From assembly GCA_024704175.1 (NCBI GenBank), contig CP085629.1:806001-870000 (forward strand): a stretch of DNA of 64,000 nucleotides. The letters are read 5' to 3'. A model generated the notes under the pieces. That model was not told the origin of the DNA, did no database searches, and saw only the letters and a program-made list of their open reading frames with translations. Position 1 is the first letter of the stretch, and the number at the start of each line of letters is the position of its first letter. This DNA comes from Paenibacillus sp. P25. GTDB lineage: Bacteria > Bacillota > Bacilli > Paenibacillales > NBRC-103111. Both the position numbers and the translations under genes were made by a program. Below, piece after piece: positions 28,012-37,733 of the stretch.

Positions 28012-29037
28012 TTGCACGATTCGCAAATCATTTATTTAAGTGAGGAAGACGTAAGGCGATGCGGCGGTGAGGACTTCACGGCCATGCAGGAGGATGTCAG
28101 GCAGGCTTTTGCGCTGCATGCGGGCGGTCAGCACGTGCTTCCCGCCAAGATTCCGCTTGCCCCGCCGGATCAAGAAAACGGCAAGACAGCACGCATTACA
28201 TCATGATGCCCTCCTTCTTGGGGGAGAAGTTCAAATGGCCGGCATGAAGTGGGTTCGTGTAGGCAAGGCGGCCGGCTCGGTACCGGCCATCACATCGCTG
28301 ATGCTGCTTGTCGACCATAGGCATGGGGATCCCATCGCGATCATCGATGCCACGTGGCTGAACGGAGTACGCACCGCCGCCGTGACAGCGGTTGCCGTAC
28401 GGGAGCTTGCCGTTCCCGATGCGAAAGTGCTCGGCATTATCGGTGCGGGCGCGCAGGGGAGAATGCATTTGCAATATTTGCCGTCGGTTCTGCCTCATCT
28501 GCAAGAAATTCGAATTTATAGCCGCCGGTACGAGAAAGCACGGACCGCCGCGGGTGAATTCGGCGGCGGCTTCCGCGGCCGTATCGTAGCGGTACATGAT
28601 GCGGAGACGGCGGTGCGCGATACGGATGTCGTCGTATCCGCCACCACGGCGGATACCCCCGTCATTCAGCAGGAGTGGCTGAAGGAAGGCGTGTTTTATG
28701 CGCAAATCGGCGGGCACGAGTGCACCTTTGAAGCGGCCTATGCTTTTGACAAAATCCTCGTGGACGATTGGCGCAGCAGCGACTGAACCGGGGGGTTCAA
28801 ACCCTGGCGGTCATGGCTCGTCAAGGCCGATGGGACGCAAGCGGTTTGCATGGAACGCTTGGGGAACGACTTATCGGAAGAATACCCGGGCGCGAGTCGG
28901 GACGGGAGAAGATCATGTTCGGCAGCATCGGACTCGGGATCGTCGATATTGCCATTGCATTAAGACTATACCGGAAGGCTGTCAGAGATCGCATCGGATT
29001 AAGATTACCTTTGAGCAGGCATACGAAAGGGGATTGA
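28012..29037 (+). CDS. Ornithine cyclodeaminase / SbnB-like dehydrogenase (about three frame breaks)
   Basis: NAD-dependent protein of about 340 residues in the ornithine cyclodeaminase/mu-crystallin/SbnB family. It begins HDSQIIYLSEEDVRRCGGED; after breaks near 28190 and 28215 follow GGEVQMAGMKWVRVG, NGVRTAAVTAVAVREL and the Rossmann GIIGAGAQGRMHLQYLP; after a third near 28783 comes the C-terminus RIPGRESGREKIMFGSIGLGI. SbnB oxidises an amino-acid adduct to release 2,3-diaminopropionate in staphyloferrin B; related enzymes reduce imines to opine-like products. TTG at 28012 follows GGGAGGGG. First gene of the right Fur-controlled operon; its exact reaction is unknown. Confidence 0.83.
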
Positions 29038-29039
29038 AG

Positions 29040-30269
29040 ATGACGAAACAAAGCAAAGAACTTCTCCGGAGAAATCCGCACACCGATATCGTCCATGCCG
29101 GCGAGGAAATCCGGAATCCTTACGGCAAGCGTCACAACGCCGATCGTGCAGGCCGTTAACTTCTATTTTCACGACACGGCGGAACTGGAGGAGTATTACA
29201 AAGAGAAAAAGGATTTGACCGAGCTCGAGAAGGAGCGGTATCCGCGCTTCAAATACGGGCGAACCGGAAATCCGACCCAGCAGACGGCAGAGAAAAAGCT
29301 GGCTGCGCTCGAAGGCGGAGAAGCTGCGCTTCTCACCTCCAGCGGCATGAGTGCCGTAACCGTTGCACTCCTCGATTTGTTGTCCGCCGGCGACCACCTG
29401 ATCATTGTCGGCGATCCGTATTTTCACATCAAGGAATTTGTCGATCGTTACTTATCGCGATGGGGCATAGCGGCGGCTTATGTTCCGATCAACGATTTTG
29501 CTGCGCTGGAACGAGCGGTACAGCCGAATACGAAAGTCGTATTTGCCGAGACGCCCACCAATCCTCATCTGCGCGTGATCGATCTGGCAAGGTCGGCGGC
29601 ATTTTGCAAAGAGCGGGGCTTGTTCTATATCGTCGACAGTACGTTCGCAACTCCCTATAATATGCGCCCCTGGATTACGGTGCGGACCTGGTCATTCATA
29701 GCGCAACGAAGTTTATGAGCGGCCATAACGATGTTATCGCCGGAGCCGTCATCGGCAGGGCGAGCGATATTGTGCGTATAAGGGAGAGCCTGGAAATTAT
29801 GGGCGGCACGATTCAACCGATGATCGCTTACTGGGTCCTCCGGGGACTGAAGACGATGGGCCTCCGAATGGATCGCCACAATGACACGTCGCAGCGGGTT
29901 GCCGAATTTTTGCAGGAGCATCCGAAGGTGAAAGCCGTCTATTTTCCGGGGCTTCCTTCGCACCCGGATTATGATATCGCCAAAGCGCAGATGAGGGGCT
30001 TCGGCGGAGTCGTGACGTTCGAAGTGGAGACGCTGCAGCAAGCCCGAACCGTTGTCGACGCGATGCGCATTCCGAAGATCGCCAGCGCCTTGGGCGGCGT
30101 TGAAAGCCTGATCAGCGTGACGGCAATGAGCGCAATGGCTTATTATTTCATGACGCCGGAACAAAGGCTGGAGCGCGCGATTCCGGAAGGGATGATTCGT
30201 TTCTCGATCGGCATTGAAGACCCGGAGGACATTTTGGCCGATCTGTCTCAGGCGTTGGATCAAATATAA
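29040..30269 (+). CDS. Cystathionine gamma-synthase-like PLP enzyme (two frame breaks)
   Basis: PLP enzyme of about 410 residues in the Cys/Met metabolism (transsulfuration) family. Reading across breaks near 29125 and 29675 gives TTPIVQAVNFYFHDTAEL, YGRTGNPTQQTAEKKLAALEG, LTSSGMSAVTVALLDL, VFAETPTNPHLRVID (PLP Asp follows in VDSTFATPYN) and SATKFMSGHNDVIAG with the PLP Lys. The family does beta- and gamma-substitution, often on O-acetylhomoserine. A MetX-like gene at the end of the same operon could supply that substrate. It starts 3 bp after the upstream stop. Whether the nucleophile is sulfur or an amine is not visible. Confidence 0.85.
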
Positions 30270-30307
30270 AATCGATTATTGCCAATATACATACGGGAGT
30301 GTGGAAC

Positions 30308-30765
30308 ATGAGCAGAGATCCATATGCGCAAGGTTTGATCACCTTTAATCCCTTTGTCGAACGCAAAAGCGTTGCGGGACAAATCGTAACCGTACTGGAC
30401 GGGAAGCTCCCAAGCCGCGGCATTGAATTGATCCACGCCCGTTCGCGCGTTCTGCAGAAGCACGAAATCCACGAGCTGATTCTGTCGTTCGAACCCGATC
30501 CGGCACCGGGATCGAAAGTGGATCATATCGGGTATCTTGGATTTTTCGAAGTGCTTGAAGGGGAGTGATCGTTTCGGGGGATCGGATCCGGATTGGCGAT
30601 AAGTGGAGCGGCAGGGTGGCCGGCTTCGACGAAACGCACGTTCCGAACCATATCAATATCGTCGTTTCCGGGGATGCGCAAAAAACGGGGCTGGAGCTGG
30701 GGCTTCGGGTCGGAGACGGCGTGCTGATCGATGCGGCGGGTGGATCGAATGACCGGAGCGAATGA
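30308..30765 (+). CDS. Unknown protein with PTS glucitol-IIA-like barrel (one frame break)
   Basis: About 152 residues once one G is restored in the GGGG run at about 30555 (VLEGGVIVSGDRIRIGDKW). I do not recognise the function. The C-terminal half (GDRIRIGDKWSGRVAGFDE, NHINIVVSG, GLRVGDGVLID) has the strand-turn pattern of the glucitol PTS IIA barrel, but no phosphorylatable His motif is evident, and no PTS gene is nearby. It lies between the CGS-like enzyme and a small partner protein in a tightly packed operon, so it probably serves the same pathway. GGGAGTG precedes the ATG. Confidence 0.7.
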
Positions 30766-30997
30766 AGCGCTGGCGAAGGTAATGGACGCTGTCGATCTGG
30801 AAACGTTTTTTATATGCCAAAACGAATCGGAGGCGAAAAGCTTGATGCTTTCCCTGTTCGCCCAGATGGGGCTGTCCGGCGGGGATGTCGTGTTCGTCCA
30901 GCATGAAGGCCCGGGGGCCCGCGTGCGAGGCCGTGCGTACGTTCATCCTGCGGGTGAGATGCCTCCGTACTTGCGGGAAGAGGAGGGAGGGCTGTGA
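30749..30997 (+). CDS. Small unknown operon protein, 82 residues
   Basis: Unrecognised small soluble protein: an N-terminal helical half (ALAKVMDAVDLETFFICQN, SEAKSLMLSLFAQMG) and a beta-rich end (GDVVFVQHEGPGARVRGRA). Its start overlaps the preceding gene by 17 bp and its stop overlaps the GTG of the B12-binding protein gene. That tight coupling suggests it could be a small subunit or activator of that protein. ATG 30731 is an alternative start. Confidence 0.65.
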   Translation: MTGANEALAKVMDAVDLETFFICQNESEAKSLMLSLFAQMGLSGGDVVFVQHEGPGARVRGRAYVHPAGEMPPYLREEEGGL

Positions 30998-32808
30998 AGA
31001 GCCGCAAACAACGGATTTTGCTGGCCCCGTTAGATCCTGTTCACGATGTCGGCATTAAAATCATCCGCAGGGGACTTGACGAAGCAGGTCATGATACGAC
31101 GCTGCTCCCGCCCGATCTGACGGCCCCGGAAATCGTCGAGCGAGCCGTTCGCGAGCCGTTCGACTGCATCATGCTCAGCCGTACGATCGGTTACAACGCT
31201 GAAGAGCCGCTTGCCGGATTTGCAAATCTGATGAAGGCGGCGGGGCTTAAAGGGAGGGTCAAAACCGCTGTCGGGGGCATGGGAATCCGTCCGGAGTTCG
31301 CGGTGGAGCTCGGGTTTGACCACGGATTCGGTCCCGGAACGACGGTCGAGGAGGCGCTCGCATTCGTCGAGGATCGTCCTGTGAGAAACGAACGAGTTCG
31401 TTTGCAAAAAACGAAGCCCGATCTGACGGCGGGATATACCTATCAGTACCGGCACGGCAGGATCGCCCGATTATTGGACGATATTGCGAAAGATACGCTC
31501 AGCTGGGCGGCCCACCGGACAACGTCCGCTGTGGAGCGTGCGCAAATCCGCGAGTTCGCTCTGGACGGGGAAGGCTTGACCGGCAAGCTGAGAGCCGAGT
31601 ACGCCGCTTTATGCGATCCGGTCATCCGGGATTATTATGAAAAGGCGGAAATTCCCCCTATCGTGCGGATGGTGGAGCCGGATGAAGTGTCGCGCCTGCA
31701 GCAATTTTGCCGTAAAGCGGATCTGAAGACCAAAGGCGTTTCACTTCGCCATACACGGGTAAAGCCGGCGGTATTGATCCAATACGGCACAGGGTCGCTG
31801 TTTATGGATGCGTCTCATATGAAAGTGGCCGAATCGTGGGGGGCCGACGGGGTGATTCACTTTGACCCGGCTTGGGGAGCGCGAACGGAAGGGTTGCTCG
31901 AAGGGTTTGTCAATTATCAAGGGGACGGCACATTGATCACGGCTCAAAATCTGAGCTTGCTTCGTTCTTGTCTCGGCGAAAATATGTTATTTCAGGTGCG
32001 TGCCCATCGCGGCTTAAATACGCCTGAAACGGTGGCAATCGCCGGCCGCATCGGAGCGGATCTGACGAAAATCAACATCGCTTACGGTTCTCTCGGCGCA
32101 GGGACGGATCCCGAACGGCTTACCGTCGATGGAATTGCAGCTTTGAAATATGCCGCCGCGTACGGTCTCCCGTACGACATCGTAACGAACGAAGAACTGT
32201 GCGGCGTCCCGGCGTTCAAGGCGTTTGCGGGAATGCTGATCGTATGCCGTCTCGGGTCGCTGCTCGGCGGCCGGCCGATTCTCCAGCCTCTGTTTTGCCA
32301 TTCGCCGGAGGCGATGATTACACGCAAGATGGAGGACAATTATATTGATTTCAACGCCGCGAAAGTGCAGGCGCTGCGGCAAATCGTCGACGCGCCGGTT
32401 TGGCCGGGAGCTCCGATCGGTTTTATGACGCATTCCGAGGATCGGGTCCAATCGGCCATGACGACGTCCCTGCACGCGGCATTAGGCGCTTCTTTGGAAG
32501 TGGATGGCATCACGATCGCATCCTCGGATGAAGCGTATTCCCGAGGCCCGATTACGGCGCAGGCCAGAGTCGATACGCCGCGGGCGGTTAAAGAAGCATT
32601 CCGGTTTCTGGGCCAAGGCAAAGTGGAGCCGACCGCATCCGCACAGGGGCTCGCGGAGGAGCTGACAGCGGAGATCGAATCGGTGCTGGAGCAAGTCAGG
32701 GAAGCCGGATTTGTCGAAGCCTTATACCGAGGCATGCTCGGCAGTACGGAGGACGGAGCTTATCCGGGAAGAGCGGGAAAAGGCACGGTCAAACATTATG
32801 TTGGCTAA
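30994..32808 (+). CDS. Large cobalamin-binding mutase-like protein, GlmS-GlmE-like fusion
   Basis: 604 residues. Residues 7 to about 130 look like a B12-binding domain: ILLAPLDPVHDVGIKIIRRG holds the cobalt-ligating His, although Asp is at His minus 3 rather than in the usual D-x-H-x2-G, and TAVGGMGIRPEF resembles the nucleotide-tail loop. The rest looks like a TIM-barrel mutase subunit distantly similar to glutamate mutase E (AVLIQYGTGSLFMDASHMK, LTKINIAYGSLGAGTD, CHSPEAMITRKMEDN). Such enzymes rearrange carbon skeletons or move amino groups by adenosylcobalamin radicals. Substrate unknown; Fur-controlled by operon position. GTG overlaps the upstream stop. Confidence 0.72.
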   Translation: MKSRKQRILLAPLDPVHDVGIKIIRRGLDEAGHDTTLLPPDLTAPEIVERAVREPFDCIMLSRTIGYNAEEPLAGFANLMKAAGLKGRVKTAVGGMGIRPEFAVELGFDHGFGPGTTVEEALAFVEDRPVRNERVRLQKTKPDLTAGYTYQYRHGRIARLLDDIAKDTLSWAAHRTTSAVERAQIREFALDGEGLTGKLRAEYAALCDPVIRDYYEKAEIPPIVRMVEPDEVSRLQQFCRKADLKTKGVSLRHTRVKPAVLIQYGTGSLFMDASHMKVAESWGADGVIHFDPAWGARTEGLLEGFVNYQGDGTLITAQNLSLLRSCLGENMLFQVRAHRGLNTPETVAIAGRIGADLTKINIAYGSLGAGTDPERLTVDGIAALKYAAAYGLPYDIVTNEELCGVPAFKAFAGMLIVCRLGSLLGGRPILQPLFCHSPEAMITRKMEDNYIDFNAAKVQALRQIVDAPVWPGAPIGFMTHSEDRVQSAMTTSLHAALGASLEVDGITIASSDEAYSRGPITAQARVDTPRAVKEAFRFLGQGKVEPTASAQGLAEELTAEIESVLEQVREAGFVEALYRGMLGSTEDGAYPGRAGKGTVKHYVG

Positions 32809-34015
32809 CATGCGTTCCCTACCGTTATGGATCATGTTCTCCGGCTTCTTTTTCATCAATTGCGGCGCCAATATGGTCATTCCCTTCTTCGGCATTTACT
32901 TGACGAAATATATGCACCTCAGCCCGGCCCAAGCGGGCATGGTGCTCACGGTCACCGTGGGCACGCCGAGAGCGATGGCGCTGTTCGGAGGCTCGGTTGC
33001 CGACCGCTTCGGCATCCGGCGCTCCATGCTGTGCGGCCTCGGCATCCTGATTTTTTCCGCGCTGGGCTATGCATTTTCGCAATCCTTATGGGCGTTTGTG
33101 CTTAACGCGTTTATTACCGGAGTCGGCTATTCGTTATTTACGCCGGCCGGCAAAGCCGCCGTCGCCGCTATGACCGCAGAAGAGTCGCGCGTGCTCGCTT
33201 TTTCGCTGCGCAACATGGCGGTAAATATTGGAGCGGCCGCAGGACCGGTCGTTGGGATGCTGATTACCGTGGAAGCTCTGCGGACGACATTCCTGCTCAC
33301 TTCGTTCGTTTATTTCGCTTTCCTGCTCTTGGTCTGGCTGTTTTTGCGGATTGAAAGAGGGGGTCGGGACAGCCCGTCCGCATCCGTCTCCTTTGCCGTG
33401 ATCAAAAATCTCGTCCGCGTATTTAACGATAAGAGGCTTCTCGTATTTTCCGTGCTCATTATCGCTTTTTACATCATGCTCGCCCAGTTTTCTCTTGTGC
33501 TTCCCTTGTTTGCCGCCGACCGGTTTGCGGCCCAAAGCGAAATCGGCATGTTATTTACCGGTAACGCCTTGCTGATGATTGCCGCGCAATACCCGCCGCT
33601 GGCTGTATTCTCGCGCTATTTCACTGCGGCGCATATCGCCGTGATCGGAGTGATTCTGACGGCGGCAGGCATCGGGAGCGCCGCGTTTGCCGGTCAATTC
33701 GCCTATTTGGTATCGGTGACGCTCGTCATATTCACAATCGGACAGTCGCTCATTATGCCGTCTATCGATACCGTTGTAGCCGATTTAGCTCCGGACGGGC
33801 TTGCCGCAAGCTACCAGGGATTTGCCGGACTTGCCGCAGCGGTGGGAGGCATATTGGGGAATACGATAGGCGGTGCGTTATACGGCTGGGCCAAGAACCA
33901 CGAATGGATCTCTCATGTTTGGGGGTTGTATTTTGCGGCGGGACTGTTCTGCTGCTTGCTGTATGCAGTTCTTCAGCGGACGGTGAACCGACGGGAAGAA
34001 AGGGGAAGCGGATGA
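32798..34015 (+). CDS. MFS transporter, probable exporter
   Basis: 405-residue membrane protein with about 12 segments. The loop 2-3 motif [15 protein letters not shown] is the MFS signature, and [19 protein letters not shown] is typical of drug-efflux-type members. ATG at 32798 overlaps the end of the mutase gene; ATG at 32810 is the alternative. In staphylopine loci an MFS protein (CntE) exports the metallophore; placement here between biosynthetic genes under Fur control suggests the same role, but this is by analogy. Confidence 0.87.
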   Translation: MLANMRSLPLWIMFSGFFFINCGANMVIPFFGIYLTKYMHLSPAQAGMVLTVTVGTPRAMALFGGSVADRFGIRRSMLCGLGILIFSALGYAFSQSLWAFVLNAFITGVGYSLFTPAGKAAVAAMTAEESRVLAFSLRNMAVNIGAAAGPVVGMLITVEALRTTFLLTSFVYFAFLLLVWLFLRIERGGRDSPSASVSFAVIKNLVRVFNDKRLLVFSVLIIAFYIMLAQFSLVLPLFAADRFAAQSEIGMLFTGNALLMIAAQYPPLAVFSRYFTAAHIAVIGVILTAAGIGSAAFAGQFAYLVSVTLVIFTIGQSLIMPSIDTVVADLAPDGLAASYQGFAGLAAAVGGILGNTIGGALYGWAKNHEWISHVWGLYFAAGLFCCLLYAVLQRTVNRREERGSG

Positions 34016-35152
34016 GTCCGATGACTTGCTTTGTTACTTTGCCCGGCCTTACTTTGGAATCGGGAAAAACCCTTGCGAATGTTCAAGTGGCTTATGAAAC
34101 GTACGGAACGCTTAGCCCGAGCAAGGACAACTGCATTTTGGTCTGCCATGCTTTAACGGGAGACGCCCATGCAGCCGGAGGCGGATCGCCGCCGGGTTGG
34201 TGGGAGACGTTCATCGGTCCGGGCAAGGCGCTCGATACGAACCTCTACTTCGTCGTTTGCTCCAATGTGCTCGGCGGTCGCAGGGGACGACGGGACCCGC
34301 CTCGGTGAATAGGGCGACAGGCAAACCACACGGCATGTCCTTCCCGCTTGTCACGATCCGGGATATGGTCCGGGTCCAAAAAATGCTGATGGACGAAATG
34401 CAAATCCGCGAATGGGTCGCCGTTGTCGGCGGTTCGATGGGCGGCATGCAGGCGCTGGAATGGTCGATACTCTATCCCGATAGGGTGCGCACGTGCGTGC
34501 TGATCGCCACCTGCCATAGATTATCCCCGATGGGAATCGCTTATAACGATGTCGCACGGCAAGCGATTCTGAGCGACCCCGGGTGGCTCGGCGGCGAGTA
34601 TTACGGCGGACCCGGTCCGGTCAAAGGGCTTGCCATAGCACGGATGCTCGGTATGGTGAAATATGGAACTGCGGAAATGTTTGACCGAAAATTTAACCGG
34701 ACCTTAGCCGGGACCGGCGATGAGCTGGATTTTTGGTCAGCGTACGAGGTTGAACGCTACTTGCGGTATCAAGGTGAAAAATTGGTCGCCCGTTTCGACG
34801 CCAACAGCTATTTATATTTGCTGAAAGCGATGGACACGCACGATGTCTGCCGCGGCAGGGGAGCTTGGAGGAGGTGCTGCAGCGGACAAAAGCTTCCTTC
34901 GTCGTAGCAGGGATAACGTCAGACTCCTTTTACCCGTGCAAGGAACACCAGGAGCTTGTCCGGTTATTGAACCAATTGGGGAAGCGGGCCGTGTATCTCG
35001 AATTGGAATCGCCGCACGGACATGATGCTTTTCTGATCGAAACGGAAAAGCTCCGCAAGTTGCTGAGGCCGTATTTAATGGCTGAAGTAAAGGCGGAACC
35101 GGTATATTCGGCCGAAAAGGATTTCCTTGCGGCGCGTCGAAATGTTAGATAA
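34012..35152 (+). CDS. MetX-like homoserine O-acyltransferase (two frame breaks)
   Basis: Alpha/beta-hydrolase acyltransferase of about 380 residues. In order across breaks near 34280 and 34860: [36 protein letters not shown], the oxyanion and cofactor loop SNVLGG...GTTGPASVN, nucleophile elbow [14 protein letters not shown], the Asp in [13 protein letters not shown] and the His in [12 protein letters not shown]. This is the full MetX set; the usual product is O-acetylhomoserine. ATG at 34012 overlaps the MFS stop. In this operon it could feed the CGS-like enzyme with an activated aminobutyryl group instead of serving methionine synthesis; I see no other methionine gene here. Confidence 0.86.
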
Positions 35153-35213
35153 AGTATTAAAGATTCGCCTCTCAAAGCAGCTGCACAGGGGATAAAAGGG
35201 GTTTGAAACGAAC

Positions 35214-35702
35214 ATGATTACTGTCAGATTGGCAAACGACGGGGATATCGCGGGCATCCTCGAAATTTATAACGACGCGGTGCTGAATACCGTAGCCACC
35301 TTCGATACGGTTCCGCGCACGCTTGAGAAGCAAACGGAGTGGTACGCACAGCACGGAGGAGCTTATCCGGTCATCGTAGCAGAGCAGGAGGGACAAGTGA
35401 TTGGCTGGGCCTCCCTTACGCGTTATTCGGACCGTCTCGCTTATGCCCGGACCGCCGAGATTTCCTTATATATCCGGGACGGTTACCGGGGGCAGGGACT
35501 CGGCAAGAAGCTGATGGAACGGATCTTGGAGGAGGGCAAAAAGGCCGGGCCGCATACCGTTCTTTCCCGGATCGTGGAAGGAAACGACAGCAGCATCCAT
35601 TTGCACCGGCTTTACGGTTTTGACTTGGTCGGGACGATGCGGCAGGTTGGGTTTAAATTCGGCCGTCTGCTGGATGTCGTCATGATGCAAAAGATGCTCT
35701 AA
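35214..35702 (+). CDS. GNAT N-acetyltransferase, phosphinothricin acetyltransferase-like
   Basis: 162-residue acetyl-CoA-dependent acetyltransferase. ILEIYNDAVLNTVATFDT and SLYIRDGYRGQGLGKKLMERI (acetyl-CoA loop R-G-x-G-x-G-K type) resemble the Pat/YwnH group that acetylates phosphinothricin and methionine sulfoximine. It lies 61 bp after metX, with its own AAAAGGGG site, and may be a last gene of the Fur-controlled operon or an independent gene. Confidence 0.85.
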   Translation: MITVRLANDGDIAGILEIYNDAVLNTVATFDTVPRTLEKQTEWYAQHGGAYPVIVAEQEGQVIGWASLTRYSDRLAYARTAEISLYIRDGYRGQGLGKKLMERILEEGKKAGPHTVLSRIVEGNDSSIHLHRLYGFDLVGTMRQVGFKFGRLLDVVMMQKML

Positions 35703-35732
35703 GGTTTGAAAAAAAGCTTGTACAGCCCGCGC

Positions 35733-35761
35733 TTGACTCGATTTTCACGTGCCGATATAAT
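35733..35761 (+). promoter_or_regulatory. Sigma-A promoter of argS
   Basis: TTGACT (35733-35738), 17 bases, perfect TATAAT (35756-35761). A GCACCCC-loop-GGGGTGC hairpin (35809-35826) lies in the roughly 180-nt leader and could act as an attenuator or as the terminator of the upstream operon; its T run is short. Confidence 0.72.
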
Positions 35762-35950
35762 GAATCATATGCAAAGGCTGGCAATGCCTAACACGTGCTT
35801 GAATGCAGGCACCCCGAACGGGGTGCTTTGTTGGTTGATAAGGATAAAACGCTGGGGGCCTTGGAAGACAAGGGTCACACAGCCGTTCATCCTGGCATCC
35901 GGCACGATGATTGATATAGCGTCGTCGGGACGAAAGGGGTATGGAAGGAA

Positions 35951-37658
35951 ATGAACGTGAAGATATGGTTGGCGGAGCGAGCTCGCCGGGAAGCTGGAGG
36001 GAGTGTCTTCCGAGGGGATTGCGGAGCTCATCGAGTATCCGCCGAATCCGCAGATGGGCGATTTGTCGTCGCCGTGTTTCAAGCTGAGCAAGCGGCTGCG
36101 CAAAGCGCCGCAGGCGATTGCGGAGGAGCTGAAGGCAAACTGGCAGGAGGTCCCGGCCGTGCAGCGGGTGGAGGCGGTATCCGGATATTTTAACGTATAC
36201 CTGGAGCCGGCGGCTTTTGCAGGGGACGTTATCAACGAGGTTCTGGCGCAGCAGGACCGTTACGGCTCGCAAAACATCGGACAAGGCCGCCGGATCGTGA
36301 TCGATTTCTCTTCGCCGAACATCGCGAAAACATTCCATATCGGTCATCTTCGCTCGACGGTGATCGGGAATGCACTTTATAAAATTTTTAACTTCCTCGG
36401 CTATGAATCCGTCGGCATCAACCACTTGGGCGATTGGGGAACGCAGTTCGGCAAGCTGATCGTAGCCTACAAGCTGTGGGGCAACCGGGAGGCCGTTGAG
36501 GCGGACGGCATTACCGAGCTGCAGCGGTTATATGTCAAGTTTCACGATGAAGCGGACGTGAAGCCCGAGCTGGAGGACGAGGCGCGTTCCTGGTTCGTGA
36601 AGCTGGAGCAGGGGGACGAAGAGGCGCTGAAGCTGTGGAAGTGGTTCGTGGACATCTCCTTGAAGGAATTCCAGAAGATGTACGACCTGCTCGGCGTCAA
36701 GTTCGACTCGTATGCGGGCGAAAGCTTCTATAATGACAAGATGGCGGCGATCGTCGAAGAGCTCAAGGAGAAGAAGCCGCTTGACGAAGACGAAGGCGCC
36801 ATGCTTGTCCGGCTGGACGAATACGACATGCCTCCGGCGCTCATGATCAAGAAGGACGGCGGCACGCTGTACCATACGCGCGACGTGACGGCGGCGATTT
36901 ACCGGAAGAATACGTATGATTTTGAAAAAGCGGTCTATGTGACGGACGCCGGCCAAAGCCTTCACTTCAAACAGTGGTTCAAGGTGATCGAACTGATGGG
37001 CTACGATTGGGCGAAGCAGCTCGTTCACGTGCCGTTCGGCAAGGTGAGCCTGGAAGGCGCCAAGCTGTCCACGCGCAAAGGCAACGTCATCAATCTGGAA
37101 GAACTGCTCACCAAAGCGATCGAGAAAACCCGCGAGATTATCGAAGAGAAGAATCCGAATATGGAAGACAAGGATGAAGTGGCCCGCAAGGTGGGCGTCG
37201 GCGCGATTATCTTTAACGATTTAAGCAACAACCGGATCAAAGATATCGTCTTCTCGTGGGACGAGGCGCTGAACTTCGAGGGCGAAACGGGACCGTATGT
37301 CCAGTATACCCACGCCCGGGCCTGCAGTGTGCTGCGCAAAGCGGACGGTGTACAGGTGACCGGTCTTGAGCCTTCGCAGGCGGAGCCGCTGAGCAATCCG
37401 GAAGCGATGGGCGTCGTGCGCACGCTGTACCTGTTCAAGGAGCGCGTGGAGCAGGCAATGAACAAGCTGGAGCCTTCGATCGTCAGCCGCTATCTGGTGG
37501 ATCTGGCGCAAAGCTTCAACCGCTTCTATCACGAGTGTCCGATTCTGGTGGACGACGCCGAGCTCCGCAAGGCCCGTCTGGCTCTGGTCGAGAGCGTGCG
37601 TATCACGCTGAAGAACGGACTGCGTCTGATCGGACTCGAAGCCCCCGAGAAAATCTAA
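35951..37658 (+). CDS. argS: Arginyl-tRNA synthetase (one frame break near the start)
   Basis: Charges tRNA-Arg; essential. About 560 residues. The N-terminus MNVKIWLAER is out of frame with GKLEGVSSEGIAELIEYPPN; a change near 35980 joins them. The class I signatures are FHIGHLRS (HIGH) and KLSTRKG (KMSKS-like), and the end NGLRLIGLEAPEKI is typical of the tRNA-binding C-terminal domain. Because a working cell needs this gene, the break is most simply a sequence error. Confidence 0.92.
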
Positions 37659-37668
37659 CCATGATATA

Positions 37669-37717
37669 AAAAACACCCGCGACCTTAAGGAGAATTCCTG
37701 CAGGTCGCGGGTGTTTT
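37669..37717. terminator. Bidirectional terminator between argS and yjdF
   Basis: AAACACCCGCGACCT pairs with AGGTCGCGGGTGTTT around a loop containing AAGGAGAATTCCT. T and A runs flank it, so it can end both convergent genes. Confidence 0.85.
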
Positions 37718-37733
37718 GTCTTTGCCGCGTCCG

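Noticed and set aside
35762..35950. T-box leader for argS
   Set aside because: No T-box sequence (AGGGTGGnACCGCG) or specifier-type layout; only a short hairpin.
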